64,000 bases of DNA from Chrysogorgia sp. JL179-B06. Taxonomy: Eukaryota > Cnidaria > Anthozoa > Scleralcyonacea > Chrysogorgiidae. The DNA lies in NCBI GenBank assembly GCA_035772405.1, contig JAYKKM010000475.1:496001-560000 (forward strand), read 5' to 3'. Shown here in pieces: positions 11,850 to 22,640 of this stretch (the first letter of the stretch is position 1; every line of letters begins with the position of its first letter). The translations under genes and the position numbers were made by a program. A model generated the notes under the pieces. That model had not been told where the DNA came from. It saw only the letters and a program-made list of their open reading frames with translations, and did no database searches.

Positions 11850-12330
11850 TCATTAACATCGAGTGATCGACGAAGCCAACATGAATTAAATGCGACGAGA
11901 TTGTGTGCGACGTATTATTATCATTTATAGATCCGGAGCGAGGGGAATTCGACGAAATATTACACCAAGGGATGATATATCATCCCGAGGGGTAATATTT
12001 CGAAGATTTCCCCGAGCGGAGGGTCTATAATTGATATATTATACCGAAACAACCTTGAATGCTGTTTTGAAACGTCTTGTTGTTCCTTCATTAGTATTCG
12101 TGATCAGCGGGTGGTTCGAGGTCAAATATCATGCCCCGGAGAAATAGCGGCGAATTCGAGTTTAAATTGACTGGTCACGTGGTACAAATATAGCTCTTTG
12201 ATTGGACAATTTATAGTTGAGGTATAATATTTACGTATATTACGATTGTGTCCACTTGAGATTACCTTGCGACTAAAAAATCATTCATTCTCTTTGTCTC
12301 ACATAACGAATTATTTTGTTTGAAAAACGT
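11850..12330. other. Non-coding stretch with imperfect inverted repeat
   Basis: ATATTACACCAAGGGATGAT and ATCATCCCGAGGGGTAATAT form a foldback around 11965-12000. GAGCGAGGGGAATTCG and its complement lie outside it. No gene is seen. Confidence 0.5.
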
Positions 12331-12435
12331 AAGATAACTTGTAATCGTATGAAGGAGCATAACTGCAAAGAAACATGTTAAATATATTAACGTTTCTTTG
12401 CAGTTATGCTCCTTCATACGTTTACAAGTTATCTT
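12331..12435. repeat. Foldback, about 45-bp arms
   Basis: AAGATAACTTGTAATCGTAT and its near-perfect complement flank a 15-bp loop (AAATATATT region). The arms extend through GGAGCATAACTGCAAAG. No TSD was assigned. Confidence 0.8.
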
Positions 12436-12649
12436 AATTTCCCAGGTGTATTAAGACCGTGTTTTTAATTTCCCAGGAGTATAAGACCGTTTTCTAAGGA
12501 TTCAGTTTTTTTTTTATACAATGCACTGTAGAGTCAACTGCACTGTGACAAAAGAAAACAAAAGATCTTTCAGTGGACTCTATATAGAGTTCACTAATCT
12601 ATCTAATCTTGATGAATTAAAACACTATGGAATAAGCTGAATGGTTGCA

Positions 12650-13880
12650 ACCATTGTCTAAGACCCCAAATGTATTTATTATTTATGAACATTTTATATG
12701 AGGCAAATAGTTGAACAGTGGAATGATATCTTTCCTTCGATACTTTATACAGGTTTATGTTTTTAAAATGAGTCATAATTTCGGATGCAATATTCTTCTG
12801 CTAGAGAAATTTGACATAATTTAAACGTTGATTCAACTTTTTCACTCAAATCCTCAACCAGTTTACAGGCCTTAAAATATCTTTTGCACAGCCGTCTGAC
12901 AAAATGTCCGATGACTTTGAATTTGGGTCGGACAAAATATCTGATAATGTCCGATGACTTTGAGTTCAGTTTGGCTTGGAAATTTAAATCTTTACATGTA
13001 CGGCAGTGATGTGTAGTTCATTTTTGACCACGAAATATGCTGTCTCAAACTTGGTTTTAGTTTTATTCAACGTGGATGGATCCATTTGATTGTGATGTAG
13101 CAGCCCGGACACTACATCAGTGTTCGCTTTGTCGGAGGTTTTTGCTAATTTCTTTGCGCACTGTTCTATTTCTACTCCATTGGCTTTCAGATAATATCTA
13201 TAAGCCATGGTGTGAGGATGTTGTGGATCGCCACTGTTATTCTTTGCATGATCTTTTACCGCTGAAACTCTAATTCGTCAGACAAAGTTACAGTTCGGTC
13301 GGACACCAATACACTATGGGTCGGATAAACTACTGACCTCAATTTCACTTGGGTCGGACAGAATGTCGGTTTCCTCCCTACATCGGACAATGCCTAGTTT
13401 ATCACACCATAGTTAGTAGAAGGGATGGGGTTTGGAAGGTGTGCAAAAGTCATTGTTCTATGTTGTTGTTCACTTTCACGGTCACTGAACGTATTGTATT
13501 TTCTGTATAATGAAGCAGTCATCCAATAACAACGTTCAGATTTAATTAGTGTAGTTCTTCGTCGTCACGTGTTGTGAGTCCTTCGCCGTCACGTGTCCAT
13601 AGAATTTCCTTTCTCCAACCAATAACAAACACTTTCTCCAATACAATAACATGACCATTGCGTCATATTGAAAGACAATGGAGCTTCCAAACCATCCCCA
13701 TCTACTAACTATGATCACACGGAAGGCAAGAATGAAAGTCAAATTCCTGGGTTGACGTCACACTCTATAAACCTGTATAAAGTATCAAAGGAAAGATTAA
13801 ATCAAAGAAATATTTCACTGTTCAACTATTTGCCTTATATAGAATATTTATTAATAATAAATACATTGTTGGGGTGATAG
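12650..13880. repeat. Large foldback element, about 1.2 kb
   Basis: Left end ACCCCAAATGTATTTATT and right end AATACATTGTTGGGG are inverted, and the arms continue for about 110 bp (GAGGCAAATAGTTGAACAGT and complement). A second inverted pair lies inside (about 13418-13470 against 13668-13720). Words related to GTCGGACAAAAT recur in the middle. No transposase frame. Confidence 0.65.
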
Positions 13881-13945
13881 GCAAATTAAACTGTGGCTCG
13901 ATAGCTAAATCATGAGAATTGCATTTTTCCACATAAAATGTTTGT

Positions 13946-14347
13946 AATACAGATTTAATTTAATTTAATTTAATTTAATGATGCTTCGCTAAAGAAAAAT
14001 TACAAATCGAAAAAAAGAAAAGAACAAAGTTACAAGTTAATGTATCAGGGAAACCACAACAGCTTACGCCAATTACGGTGGGCCCACAATATGTTAGACG
14101 AATAAGATTAACAAAATGTCAACAGCTAAAAACAACAAGAAATAGGGCGTATCAGGCTGCGCGCGATATTACACTTAACGCAAACTGATTTCCATGTACG
14201 CGGGTCGTCAGAGTCATATCGTACATCTAAAGCAGTATGGTAATAATTGAGAAGATGCTTTTTAAACGTCATAAAAGTTAGGTTTTTACGCCTTACATCC
14301 TCAGGAAGTGCATTCCAGATTCGAACAGTTCTGATAAAAAAGAATCG
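13946..14347 (-). pseudogene. CR1/L2-like LINE, 3' end of reverse-transcriptase ORF and tail
   Basis: Minus-strand translation from 14347 to the stop at 14126-14128 gives RFFFIRTVRIWNALPEDVRR, then a KKHLLNYYHTAL segment and DPRTWKSVCVKCN before the stop. The VRIWNALPEDVR motif is typical of the C-terminal end of CR1/L2-clade ORF2. The 3' untranslated part ends in (TTTAA)n at about 13951-13980, read as a 3' tail on the minus strand. The fragment is 5'-truncated, as is usual for LINEs. The 3' region matches the plus-strand copy at 26207-26772. Confidence 0.8.
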
Positions 14348-14454
14348 CTAATAAGTTACTGTTTTGCATTTACGGACTTGGAACGTGATTACATTATCAT
14401 TGCTAGACAATCTAGTTTGTTTTAATGAGATCTTAGGAACTGGTAAAGCGTTAC

Positions 14455-14690
14455 TATTGATCTGAGCTTCACCGTGGTTCATTCCATAGCTCTAGTGGTG
14501 GTCTTGTTTACTGACAAGTTTTATACCCTCGATGTTTACCTGAGTGGAGAAATCGTGTTTCCAATAAATCCGCTTATCATAAACACAGTTTCTCTAGATA
14601 TACAAATGCTACAAGTGTGAAACGTTTCAATAATCAAGACCACCGCTAGAGCTATGCAATGAACCAAAATAAAGATCAGATCTGCATTAT
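14455..14690. repeat. Foldback pair
   Basis: GGTTCATTCCATAGCTCTAG and its near complement at about 14643-14670 are inverted, with GATCTGAGC / GATCAGATC further out. Arms of roughly 45 bp. No coding content. Confidence 0.6.
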
Positions 14691-14699
14691 AAAATATTT

Positions 14700-15090
14700 T
14701 ATGGGGAAAATGCAATTTCTCATGATTTAGACCATCGAGCCACCTTAATATTCTCGTGAGTAAATTCACTACATAACATACACCAGGATACGAAATCGAC
14801 CTGAATTAATCACAGTGTTTAAATGTGCCTTAAGACAGTCCTATATCGCCATCTTTTGATATAGCAGTATACTTTTGTCATTATTTCCGCCAATGTTTAT
14901 CATATCAATAGAACAAGGTCCATTCCTGTATTTACCACATGATAGTTAAACCAACACATTTTCTTCAATTGTAAATATCTGTCATTTGTTATGTTTTCTC
15001 GAACGACACTTGGTTATGAATTTAAACTTTGAATAAAGTGTTTTTCGCATTCATTTTTTTGTGTCTACCGGATAAACACATCGTCGACAA
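14700..15090. other. Non-coding spacer
   Basis: No gene, repeat boundary or RNA structure recognised. Confidence 0.4.
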
Positions 15091-15099
15091 CACTACGAG

Positions 15100-15450
15100 G
15101 AGCAGCATTTTGCGCCAATTAGCATGCGCCTTTCCCATTTTTGCCGCGCCACCCGCGCAATATTCACGAACTTCCCGCGCAAAATGGCGACCGATATTTG
15201 ATCTCCGTCCTACAGTTTAACCATGTTTAACTAGCTTTTTGAAGAGCCGAGCGCGGGCGGTGTGGGGAGGCGTGGTTTGGCACGGATAAAGTTTGGCACA
15301 CTGGATGAATTGTTGCGTCTATACGATAGACAGTAGCGTATGTCGTCGGCCAGGATGCACATATCGGACTTTCGTTGAAGCTAGCTGCAGCGCATGCAAT
15401 GTTTCTTGGTTGCATGATATGAGTCGATTCATTTTCAAGGGACTGAAAAG
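15100..15450 (+). promoter_or_regulatory. GC/CpG-rich block, possible displaced promoter of hydroxylysine kinase
   Basis: This is the most CpG-rich non-repeat block nearby, with several CGCGC words and an AAAATGGCGACC word resembling the YY1-type promoter motif. The 5.8 kb element at 15453-21225 inserted just 3' of it, and hydroxylysine kinase coding begins 72 bp past the other end of that element. Together they suggest that a promoter or 5' untranslated exon was pushed away from the coding exon. No transcript evidence is available. Confidence 0.35.
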
Positions 15451-15468
15451 TACGGTGGCCCAGAACTG

Positions 15469-15728
15469 TCACGCCAAAAAACTTTAAGTCACGCTAAAAA
15501 AACTATAAGTCACGCTAAAAAACTTTAAGTCACGCCAAAAAACTTTAAGTCACGCTAAAAAAACTATAAGTCACGCTAAAAAACTTTAAGTCACGCCAAA
15601 AAACTTTAAGTCACGCCAAAAAACTTTAAGTTACGCTAAAAAACTTTAAGTCACGCCAAAAAACTTTAAGTCACGCCAAAAACTTTAAGTCACGCTAAAA
15701 AACTTTAAGTTACGCTAAAAAACTACCA
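15469..15728. repeat. 20-bp tandem array, 13 units
   Basis: Units of TCACGCCAAAAAACTTTAAG alternate with TCACGCT-type variants, 19-21 bp each. The array lies directly inside the left terminus of the 5.8 kb element. It lacks unique spacers, so it is not a CRISPR array. Confidence 0.95.
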
Positions 15729-15904
15729 AGTAACACTAATATTAGGACCGCTGGACATATGGCTCAAACGTTAGACGCTGCCTCATCCCTATGGCGCGGC
15801 AAGTTGGACAAATATATACAAAAGTATATATTTACAAAAGTTAGACAAAAGTATACCTTTAAAGTGATGATCAACCTTTGAACTGATGATCGACCGCAAC
15901 CTTA

Positions 15905-16440
15905 ATTAGAATTATCGTAGTGTTTGCGCTAGGTACATCATCATGAGACCCTGGGTACGAGGTTGCGTCATATAGTGGATCCGGCACTTTCCCTTGGCAT
16001 CCCTCGCTCCAGCCCACTTTAAGCCTCCCTTAGATCTAGCATCCCTTACACCCACTTAGACTCCTTTAGATCCTCGTAGCCTCCAAAGGATAATTCTAAG
16101 TGGGTGTAACTAATGGTGGCTAAGTGGGGGGAGGCTAAGTGTGTCTAAGAGAGGCCAAGATGGTCCAATAGAGACTATGAGGGTCTAAGGGAGGCTAAGT
16201 GGATGTAAGGGATGCTAGATCTAAGCAGGGATCTAAGCATGATCTAAGGGAGGCTTAAAGTGGGCTGGAGCGAGGGATGCCAAGGGAGACTAATGGATCG
16301 TGTAAACGGATAAGTAAGGTAAAGAACCTAATGTAGGTATATAGTATATATAGTATATATAGTATATATGGATTTATTATATAGTCACTAGAATAGATGG
16401 CCTAACATGATGTACCTAGCGCAAACACTACGATGAGGGT
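15905..16440. repeat. Nested long foldback
   Basis: Outer arms ATCGTAGTGTTTGCGCTAGG and complement (16408-16440). Inner arms (about 15976-16025 and 16253-16290) carry CTTGGCATCCCTCGCTCCAG and complement. Several CTAAGTGG words lie between. No coding. Confidence 0.8.
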
Positions 16441-16850
16441 CCTGAAGGGAGGGTCTAGATGCCATTTCCCAACGTACAAAATTTAGCAAATCCCACTCCC
16501 ATTAACAATACATTTTAAAATCCTAATCACATGCTCTCTTTATTAACGTTTTCCCATTCCCAGTGGCATTTTAATCCCATTCCCAGTGAGGAAAATCCAA
16601 AAAGAAACCCAGTTCCCAGTGCTAAAAATGGACAAATACCAGTTCCCATTTTACCGATAATGTGAGGTTATGCAATAACCAAGGTTAACAGCTAGGTAAC
16701 CGCGCGTGGTGCAAGACCGAGGGCACAGTCAAGGGAGAATGGACCGGTTGAGTAACATCATTGTTGTGCCGACAAGGTAGGAGTCGGACACGAGATTGTT
16801 GGAGTCCGAGGAAAATAGCGCTTCAAAAAGTCAGAAACAAATGAGATATG
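16441..16850. other. Non-coding, possibly 5' part of the DIRS-like element
   Basis: Contains several CCCATTCCCAGT-type repeats at 16500-16650. No coding frame. Its position just upstream of the DIRS-like frame suggests element 5' sequence. Confidence 0.35.
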
Positions 16851-18175
16851 TCTGCAACCGAACAGGAAAATCCACCATCCACAGAGAGGGGCGAACAGCA
16901 GCCGAAAGTTGGTAACTTCTTCGATCGGGGAGCAGATTTTCAGTCCACCGAGGTAATATGACTGAATGACTCATGACTGGCTTGCAAAAGGTGAACAACT
17001 AGGAGAAACGAGCCACCGTCAAGCGAATGCGATTGCCATACCACCAAGTGGACTCACTCAGACGGGAGCACGTTCAGGTAATCCTAGGGTGTATACAGCA
17101 AGTAGATCAAAGCAACCCAACTCTTGGTTGGTTTGGCAATCTTAACGTATACTAGTCCGGTTCGATGGTAAACACCGTCTTGAAAAGGCCTTTATGTCCA
17201 AGGGTCAACAATCATCCCTTGTGCCAAGAATACCTATCGCAAAAGACAAGATGCAACAGCCTACGGACATCTTGACATGGAATATTTCAACAACTACACC
17301 GCGGCTTTGGCTTCATATTTCCCTCATCGCGCACGTGATCTTTTAACTTATATGGCTCTAATAATCCGCACAGCTACAGTAAAAGGTTCGGCGATGGCAT
17401 GATTTCATTACGACCATGCATTTTGACGCGAGGCCGAAGCGAGCAACCTTTCAGCCTGGAGCGCGATTAAACCATATATATATATATATAAACAATTATA
17501 CCGCATCGCCATCAGGTGGCAGTTTTAACTCATCGCCCCAAGTTAATACGCGTACCTTTCGTCGCGAGCCACGGGGGGAATCAAACGCCATGGAAGTTTG
17601 CTTCTCACGGAATCAAAGATACTGCGTTAATAGTCCTCGAGACCGCTGCAGCTTTCGTCATGCCTGCAACTTCCCTTGCATGTGATAGGGAACACCGCCA
17701 GAGCAATTTCCACTCCACTTCACTCCCCAAACAGAGAAGATCGTTTGAGCGCACAGCATCACATATAAACATTCCTAAGTTTTACCGCAATCAGCACCTC
17801 TGACGCACATCTTGGCAAATACCCAATGTTAATAATACTCGCACATCCCGAGACTGTGAAATTGAAAGCGGCCAAGACGAATTGCCCCGAAGTTATAAAC
17901 GAGAGCTCCTGGATATTTATCCCGTTCACCCAACAGCGCTACGCTAATGAGGGTATTCGCAAGGACGAGCTCACGAGCCATAGCGAGGATTGTGAACACG
18001 GGAAAGGGCGCGCTAATGGGAAAGATTGGCGTCAAAAACGCATACCGTATTATTCCCTTACATCGCAGTGAAATGTAGCTGTTTGCATGAAATGGTGGGT
18101 CATTATTTTATTGATTTAGCGCTTCCGTTTAGGCTACGCTCAGTACCAGCATCTTTAATACGCTAACCGACCTAT

Positions 18176-18403
18176 TTGAGTGGCTGTATGTTAAAGAACA
18201 ATTACTCGGTACAAAACGCGCTGCGCTATTTGGACGACTTTTTCACAATCGGCCAAACTGGGTCAAGCGACTGCACTGAATTTTTGCGCGATCTCAAACA
18301 AACCGCGACCGACACTAGAATCTATCTGGCCCCCGAGCAGTGCGAGGGCCCTGTAACTTGCTTGAATATCTTGGGAATCGAACTTGATCAGAATGGATAT
18401 TGA
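18176..18403 (+). pseudogene. DIRS-like reverse transcriptase palm fragment
   Basis: The frame contains YLDD at about residues 19-22, the catalytic box of the RT palm, followed by a CTEFLRDL segment and the LAPEQCEGP ... LGIELD motif of DIRS/Ty3-like RTs. It stops just after LGIELDQNGY. The upstream fingers domain is not intact. Confidence 0.75.
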
Positions 18404-18849
18404 TGCCACGCATTCACGCACACTGAAAGCCTCATCTATCAATTAAAGTTTATTTGGTTGCGGCAATGCTAAAGGCGCAACCATGCAATCTAGATGATGT
18501 GGTGAGAGGAATAAAGCGCGTACAAGGTGCCAGAACCCGACCATGTTTACCGACAACGGTAATGATCCTACGTCGACTGTATTCGCTAATTGACATTAGC
18601 GCTTGTCACAATGTGGTAAATGGTAATGTGGGCCGCGTGTTGCATCGGACTCTTTAGCTTTTACGGTGTGGCGAGTTTACAACCACCTCAACAGCTAAAA
18701 TGCTTACGATCCAAAGGTCCACTTGTCGCTTGATGTTAAAGTTGACCGGCAGGACAACCCCAGAATAATATTGGTTACAATTAATTAAGCCAAGACAGAC
18801 CAATTCTTTGAGATCACTAATTCTCACATTTGCGCAGTTCGATCCATAA

Positions 18850-19018
18850 TGAATTACCTTGATATGCGAGGTGGTAATTCAGGCCAATGGGAATTCCAGA
18901 CCACCTAATTAAAACGCTAGGACGATGGCTTGGTGATGCCTACCTGCAAGTGTATATACAAACACCTCCGACGTATTGGAGAGTGTCGCAATTCATTTGG
19001 CCTAAGCACATATGGTAA
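18850..19018 (+). pseudogene. DIRS-like tyrosine recombinase C-terminal fragment
   Basis: MGIPDHLIKTLGRWLGDAYL then VYIQTPP matches the usual helix before, and the region around, the catalytic Tyr of DIRS recombinases. A preceding YLDMRGG piece (about 18853) fits the YLxMRG motif. The intervening R...H region is deleted or decayed. Confidence 0.65.
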
Positions 19019-19128
19019 TTGGGATCAACAGTTATGTTTGTAAATATATATTGTGGTGAGTAGGGCTCAAGGCAGGGGGATGTCGGCTACATGGCCCAAG
19101 CTACGCAAGCTGTTAGGCCTGGCCTCAG

Positions 19129-19385
19129 CAGTATGAGTAAGTATTCTCGCTTGGGCGTAGTGCCCACGGTGTTCAACTCTAGCCTGGGTGGACCCAGTAT
19201 GAGTAAGTATTCTCGCTTGGGCTTAGTGCCCACGGTGTTCAACTCTAGCCTGGGTGGACCCAGTATGAGTAAGTATTCTCGCTTGGGTGTAGCGTAGCGC
19301 CCACGGTGTTCAACTCTAGCCTGGGTGGACCCAGTATGAGTAAGTATTCTCGCTTGGGCTTAGTAAGAATGCCCATGGTATTCAA
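19129..19385 (+). repeat. 66-bp tandem repeat, about four units
   Basis: Units begin CAGTATGAGTAAGTATTCTC and include GTGCCCACGGTGTTCAACTC. The third unit carries a 6-bp expansion (GTAGCGTAGC) and the fourth is partly diverged. It lies between the DIRS-like remnant and the MULE-like element. Confidence 0.9.
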
Positions 19386-19501
19386 CCCGAGCCTTGGGTG
19401 AGAATAATACAGAATAAGGTGAAGACAGTACTTGGAAGGGTGATCCCCTGACGTCCTTCGTACTAGGAGATCACATTTGGTGGTCAGTTCAAGATCCTGG
19501 A

Positions 19502-20876
19502 CAATCTCGTTCCCAGAGCCTCCGCCGCGCCACGCAAACGGAGGCGAAAACAGGGCGTCGATTGAACAGAGCATGCGCCAGTAATAGACCGAGCGTAGTT
19601 TCTGGGACGTGAGAACTATCTGTAGACTATCTGTGCTATATTAAAATATCGAGTTCTTCGGCAAGAATCTTCCCTAAACACGTTAATAACTCTCGAGGAT
19701 CTCTTCAGAGGTGAAAAAAAGTTGTTGTCTGGTGTTTAAATTAGCAACCAATTGGGATTTGGGACAGAAAAGAATATGATTTTAGAATTTATGTAACTCG
19801 CGGCAATGAAATCAAAAAGGTATTAATAAATACACAAAGAAATGTTTATCGAGGTGTTGGCTGATTGTTGAAACTTCAAACAATAAAAGACTTGACAGCA
19901 CAAAAATTAACGGTAACATATTTTTATAAACGACCAAGACACACCTGACGCTATATACAAGTTTACGCGGCGTTCGTGAGGCCACAGGGAGCCGTAACGT
20001 CGATTAGTGAAGCGAGTTTAACAGTAAATCGGGTTTATTCGGTATTTTTTACACAATAATTGTATTAAATCGCTATTAAAATGTTCTTACTTGTTCATTT
20101 TGTCGACAATCAGGACAAATTACAGGCAACCAGACCAGAAAGGCATCGAATCAGTGTTTACATCAATACGGAAGGCCGTTGACTGTGGTTGCCCTCTGGT
20201 TGCCTGTAATTTGTCCTGATTGTCGACAAAATTAACAAGTAAGAACATTTTAATAGCAATTTAATACAATTATTGTGCAAAAAATACCAAATAAACCCGA
20301 TTTACCGTTAAACTCGCTTCACTAATAGACGTTACGGCTCCCTGTGGTGAGGCGTGGGAAAATCTTTGATCAATCTTTGTTTTGATTCTCGATGGCTTGT
20401 ATTCTCGTTTCTGTTCTGCAATATAAACACTACGTCCGATGCTCAAGATACTTTTTGGTCGCATTTCCTGAGCCAAGAATAACTGAGGCAATTTTTTGCA
20501 CCATGGATGGTCGATGGATAACTCTATGGATTATGCGACTTGAGAGTCTTCTTTAACGATTAGACCAGGCGCCTCTCTTGCATTTCGCGTAGAATATCAA
20601 TCCATTTAAACGTGGACTAGTTTTTTTGAGCTTTTCGGGAAACGCGACTAAAGGTTTGTCCGAAGATAACTTTTTTGGTGTAAACTCTGCCATAAGAACG
20701 TAATATTAAAGAACGAAGTACAATACCGTTTGAACGAAACAGTGAAACACCGCGTAAATATTAAGAGTTAATCTAATTAAAAGCAATCTTTAGTTAACCA
20801 ATCAAAACACTTCCGGTGTGGATTATCCCAGAGCCTCCGTTTGCGTGGCGCGGCGGAGGCTCTGGGAACGAGATTG
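19502..20876. mobile_element. MULE-like non-autonomous element with 9-bp TSD
   Basis: Ends CAATCTCGTTCCCAGAGCCT and perfect complement continue for about 45 bp. The 9-bp duplication GATCCTGGA is at 19493-19501 and 20877-20885. The 1375-bp body holds a nested foldback and no transposase. A 9-bp TSD is the Mutator-like signature. Confidence 0.9.
19982..20347. repeat. Foldback nested in the MULE-like element
   Basis: Arms of about 160 bp: CCACAGGGAGCCGTAACGTC and complement outside, GTCGACAATCAGGACAAATT and complement inside, around a spacer of about 35 bp. The arms are over 90% matched by eye. Confidence 0.85.
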
Positions 20877-21139
20877 GATCCTGGATGGATGAATCTTAAC
20901 CTGGATCCAAGTAGCGTTATTCGCTCCAGGCCCCCTCACTGGGCTACGGCTTGCACCAACATCCAAAATGGTAAGTAAAAGGTGAACGCAGATGTTAATC
21001 TAAGGTTGTGGCCCACTTGTGGGCCTATTATCACTACTTCAAAGGTCGATCATCGTTTCAAAGGTTGGGTATGATTTGTCCAGCTTGCCGCGCAGCGGCA
21101 CAGAAGCGGTGTATCCTAATGTTGGTGTTACTTGGTGTA

Positions 21140-21207
21140 CTCTAAATTAAATGTTTTTTGGCGTGACTTAAAGTTTTTTGGCGTGACTTAAAGTTTTTTG
21201 GCGTGAC
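21140..21207. repeat. 20-bp tandem array, right end, 3 units
   Basis: Three units of CTTAAAGTTTTTTGGCGTGA, the complement of the left array, lie just inside the right terminus of the 5.8 kb element. Copy number is far lower than on the left (13). Confidence 0.9.
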
Positions 21208-21297
21208 AGTTATTATGGGCCACCATACACTAAATTTGGAAGCGAGCTCTCTGTAGATATCAATAAAAGAGCAAGAAGCTTTGTGTGTCGTCTCAAA

Positions 21298-21807
21298 ATG
21301 ATAAAAGCACTTGTCACCAGAGAACGCGCGGTAAATTTGGCTAGCGAAATTTTCGACCTTCCTGTCGACGTGTCGTCAAAATCCGCAGTGAAAGAACTGG
21401 ACTCATACGACGACCGCAACTTTTATATTCGGGCCAGAAAGGGAGAGGTTGAACGGGAGTTTGTTCTCAAAGTTTCCAACCGTGACGACTCTGAATATGA
21501 AGGACTTCTTGACGAACTGAATGTAATGATGCTTCACTTGACTAAAGGAGGCATTACTTGCTCTGTTCCCCAACCAACATCAACGGGAAAACTTGTGGAA
21601 TTGAGGCAGTTTACTGCAACGCCAGACAGTCGTCCTGTTAAACGTGCCAAGAAGGAGAAAGGCGAACTCAAAGAAGCAGTTCTACACAATCACGCTGTGA
21701 GATTGTTTACTTTTATACCTGGCAAGACGATGAGGGATGTCCCTTGTAGTACAGATTTGTGTTTTAAAGTTGGTTATTTTGCAGCAGAAGTGGACTTAGT
21801 TTTGAAG
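21298..21807 (+). CDS. HYKK: Hydroxylysine kinase, coding exon 1
   Basis: Residues 1-170 of a 376-aa protein, N-lobe of an APH-type kinase. HYKK phosphorylates 5-hydroxy-L-lysine (GTP-dependent in the human enzyme) in lysine catabolism. The motif SYDDRNF (36-42) and FVLKVSN, with the likely nucleotide-binding Lys58, match the family. The start is the first in-frame ATG; an upstream in-frame GTG at 21283 is not needed, and the length (376 against 373 in human) supports ATG. The exon ends at AAG before GTATGT, phase 0, and joins the exon at 27410. A 5.8 kb transposon ends 72 bp upstream. Confidence 0.85.
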
Positions 21808-22161
21808 GTATGTTTTTTTAACAAGGTATATATTTTAATACATTATACCACCAGTTATATACCTTAATAGGGCTTAGAGTTCGTCATAGCCTAAGTAACG
21901 CCACATAAAAAGTAACGCCTGCCAAAATCCTATTCATAAAAGCGTACAAACACTAAAAGTATCAGATAAATTACCATTGGTTCATTCGAGTCTGCGGCAA
22001 AATGGCCAAGGCAGGAGGTATTTAAGCCCTTTGAGTTAAGCCTCGACACGCCCATTTTCCCCCAAGGAAATATGTTTTCACCACCCGACATTTGAAGGAT
22101 GTAAACAAGTGATCATTCAACAAATAATTTCCCAGTGCAACCAGGTGATAAATCAGACATA

Positions 22162-22508
22162 CAGTACTGCTCAGAATTAACCTAACGAAAAACGCATTCC
22201 GAACGCGTTCGGAACGCGACCGGAACGCGTTCTATTCTCGTTCCGAACGCGTTCGGAACGCATTCCGAACGATATAATTTCTCTTTTAATCTCGTCTAGT
22301 GAACATATACCATAACCAGTCCAGCAATCAAATGATCAAGTTAAATCCGTTTAGAAGTTTACTAAAGTCAGAAATTAACGAAGTCTTCCCATTAACTTTT
22401 TAAGCAAAGTCACAATGATGTTCCGAACGCGTTCGGAACCCGTTCGGAACGCGTTTGGAACGCGTTCGGAACGCGAACGCAGTGTTAGGTTATTTCTGAG
22501 CAGTACTG
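22162..22508. mobile_element. TA-TSD MITE with palindromic GTTCGGAACGCG repeats
   Basis: Ends CAGTACTGCTCAGAA and complement (TTCTGAGCAGTACTG) are flanked by TA (22160-22161 and 22509-22510). Subterminal blocks are runs of CATTCCGAACGCGTTCGGAA palindromes on both sides. The terminal CAGTACYGCTC and the architecture match the 443-1825 element although the palindromic word is different. It lies in the hydroxylysine kinase intron. Confidence 0.9.
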
Positions 22509-22569
22509 TAGTTTGATGCTACTCTGGCTTTAAAAAGTTTTTTGAATGTAACTTTAAAAGTTACTGTCC

Positions 22570-22640
22570 ATGACCCAATGTTTCGACACTCCAATCTAGT
22601 GTCTTCATCAGGGGCGATCGTTGTAAAGTTAGGATCCCCA
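22570..22640 (-). repeat. Penelope-like end fragment with hammerhead-like core
   Basis: The minus strand reads CTGATGA, an extra A, GACACT, a 7-nt loop, AGTGTC, then GAAAC and GGGTC. This is the order of a hammerhead core with a 6-bp stem II and a short stem III. The stem I flanks do not pair here. Such minimal hammerheads are described from Penelope-like elements, so this is likely a degenerate element end. Confidence 0.45.

Larger units (their letters stand above)
16855..19018 (+). pseudogene. Decayed DIRS-like tyrosine-recombinase retroelement
   Basis: Pieces are collinear but broken by many stops and frameshifts. A Met-initiated start at about 16855 gives MSATEQENPPSTERGEQQP. About 17283 gives NNYTAALASYFPHRARDLL, typical of the DIRS N-terminal region. 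At 18205-18402 a reverse transcriptase palm reads LRYLDDFFTIG, then LAPEQCEGPVTCLNILGIEL. At 18870-19018 a tyrosine-recombinase C-terminus reads GIPDHLIKTLGRW then DAYLQVYIQTPP and a stop. The order gag-like, RT, recombinase is that of DIRS elements. The element is not functional. Confidence 0.75.
15453..21225. mobile_element. 5.8 kb inverted-repeat element with subterminal 20-bp repeats
   Basis: Ends CGGTGGCCCAGAACTGTCAC and the right-hand complement (TGACAGTTATTATGGGCCACCA) are flanked by TA (15451-15452 and 21226-21227). A 20-bp repeat runs inward from both ends, 13 units left and 3 right. Beyond the arrays, words such as TACCAAGTAACAC are also inverted, so the terminal repeat is long and degenerate. 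The interior holds a nested foldback (15905-16440), DIRS-like remnants (16855-19018), a 66-bp repeat and a MULE-like element. No transposase for the outer element is recognised; the superfamily is unknown. Confidence 0.75.

Noticed and set aside
15469..15728. CRISPR-like array
   Set aside because: Units are contiguous without unique spacers, and the surroundings are eukaryotic.
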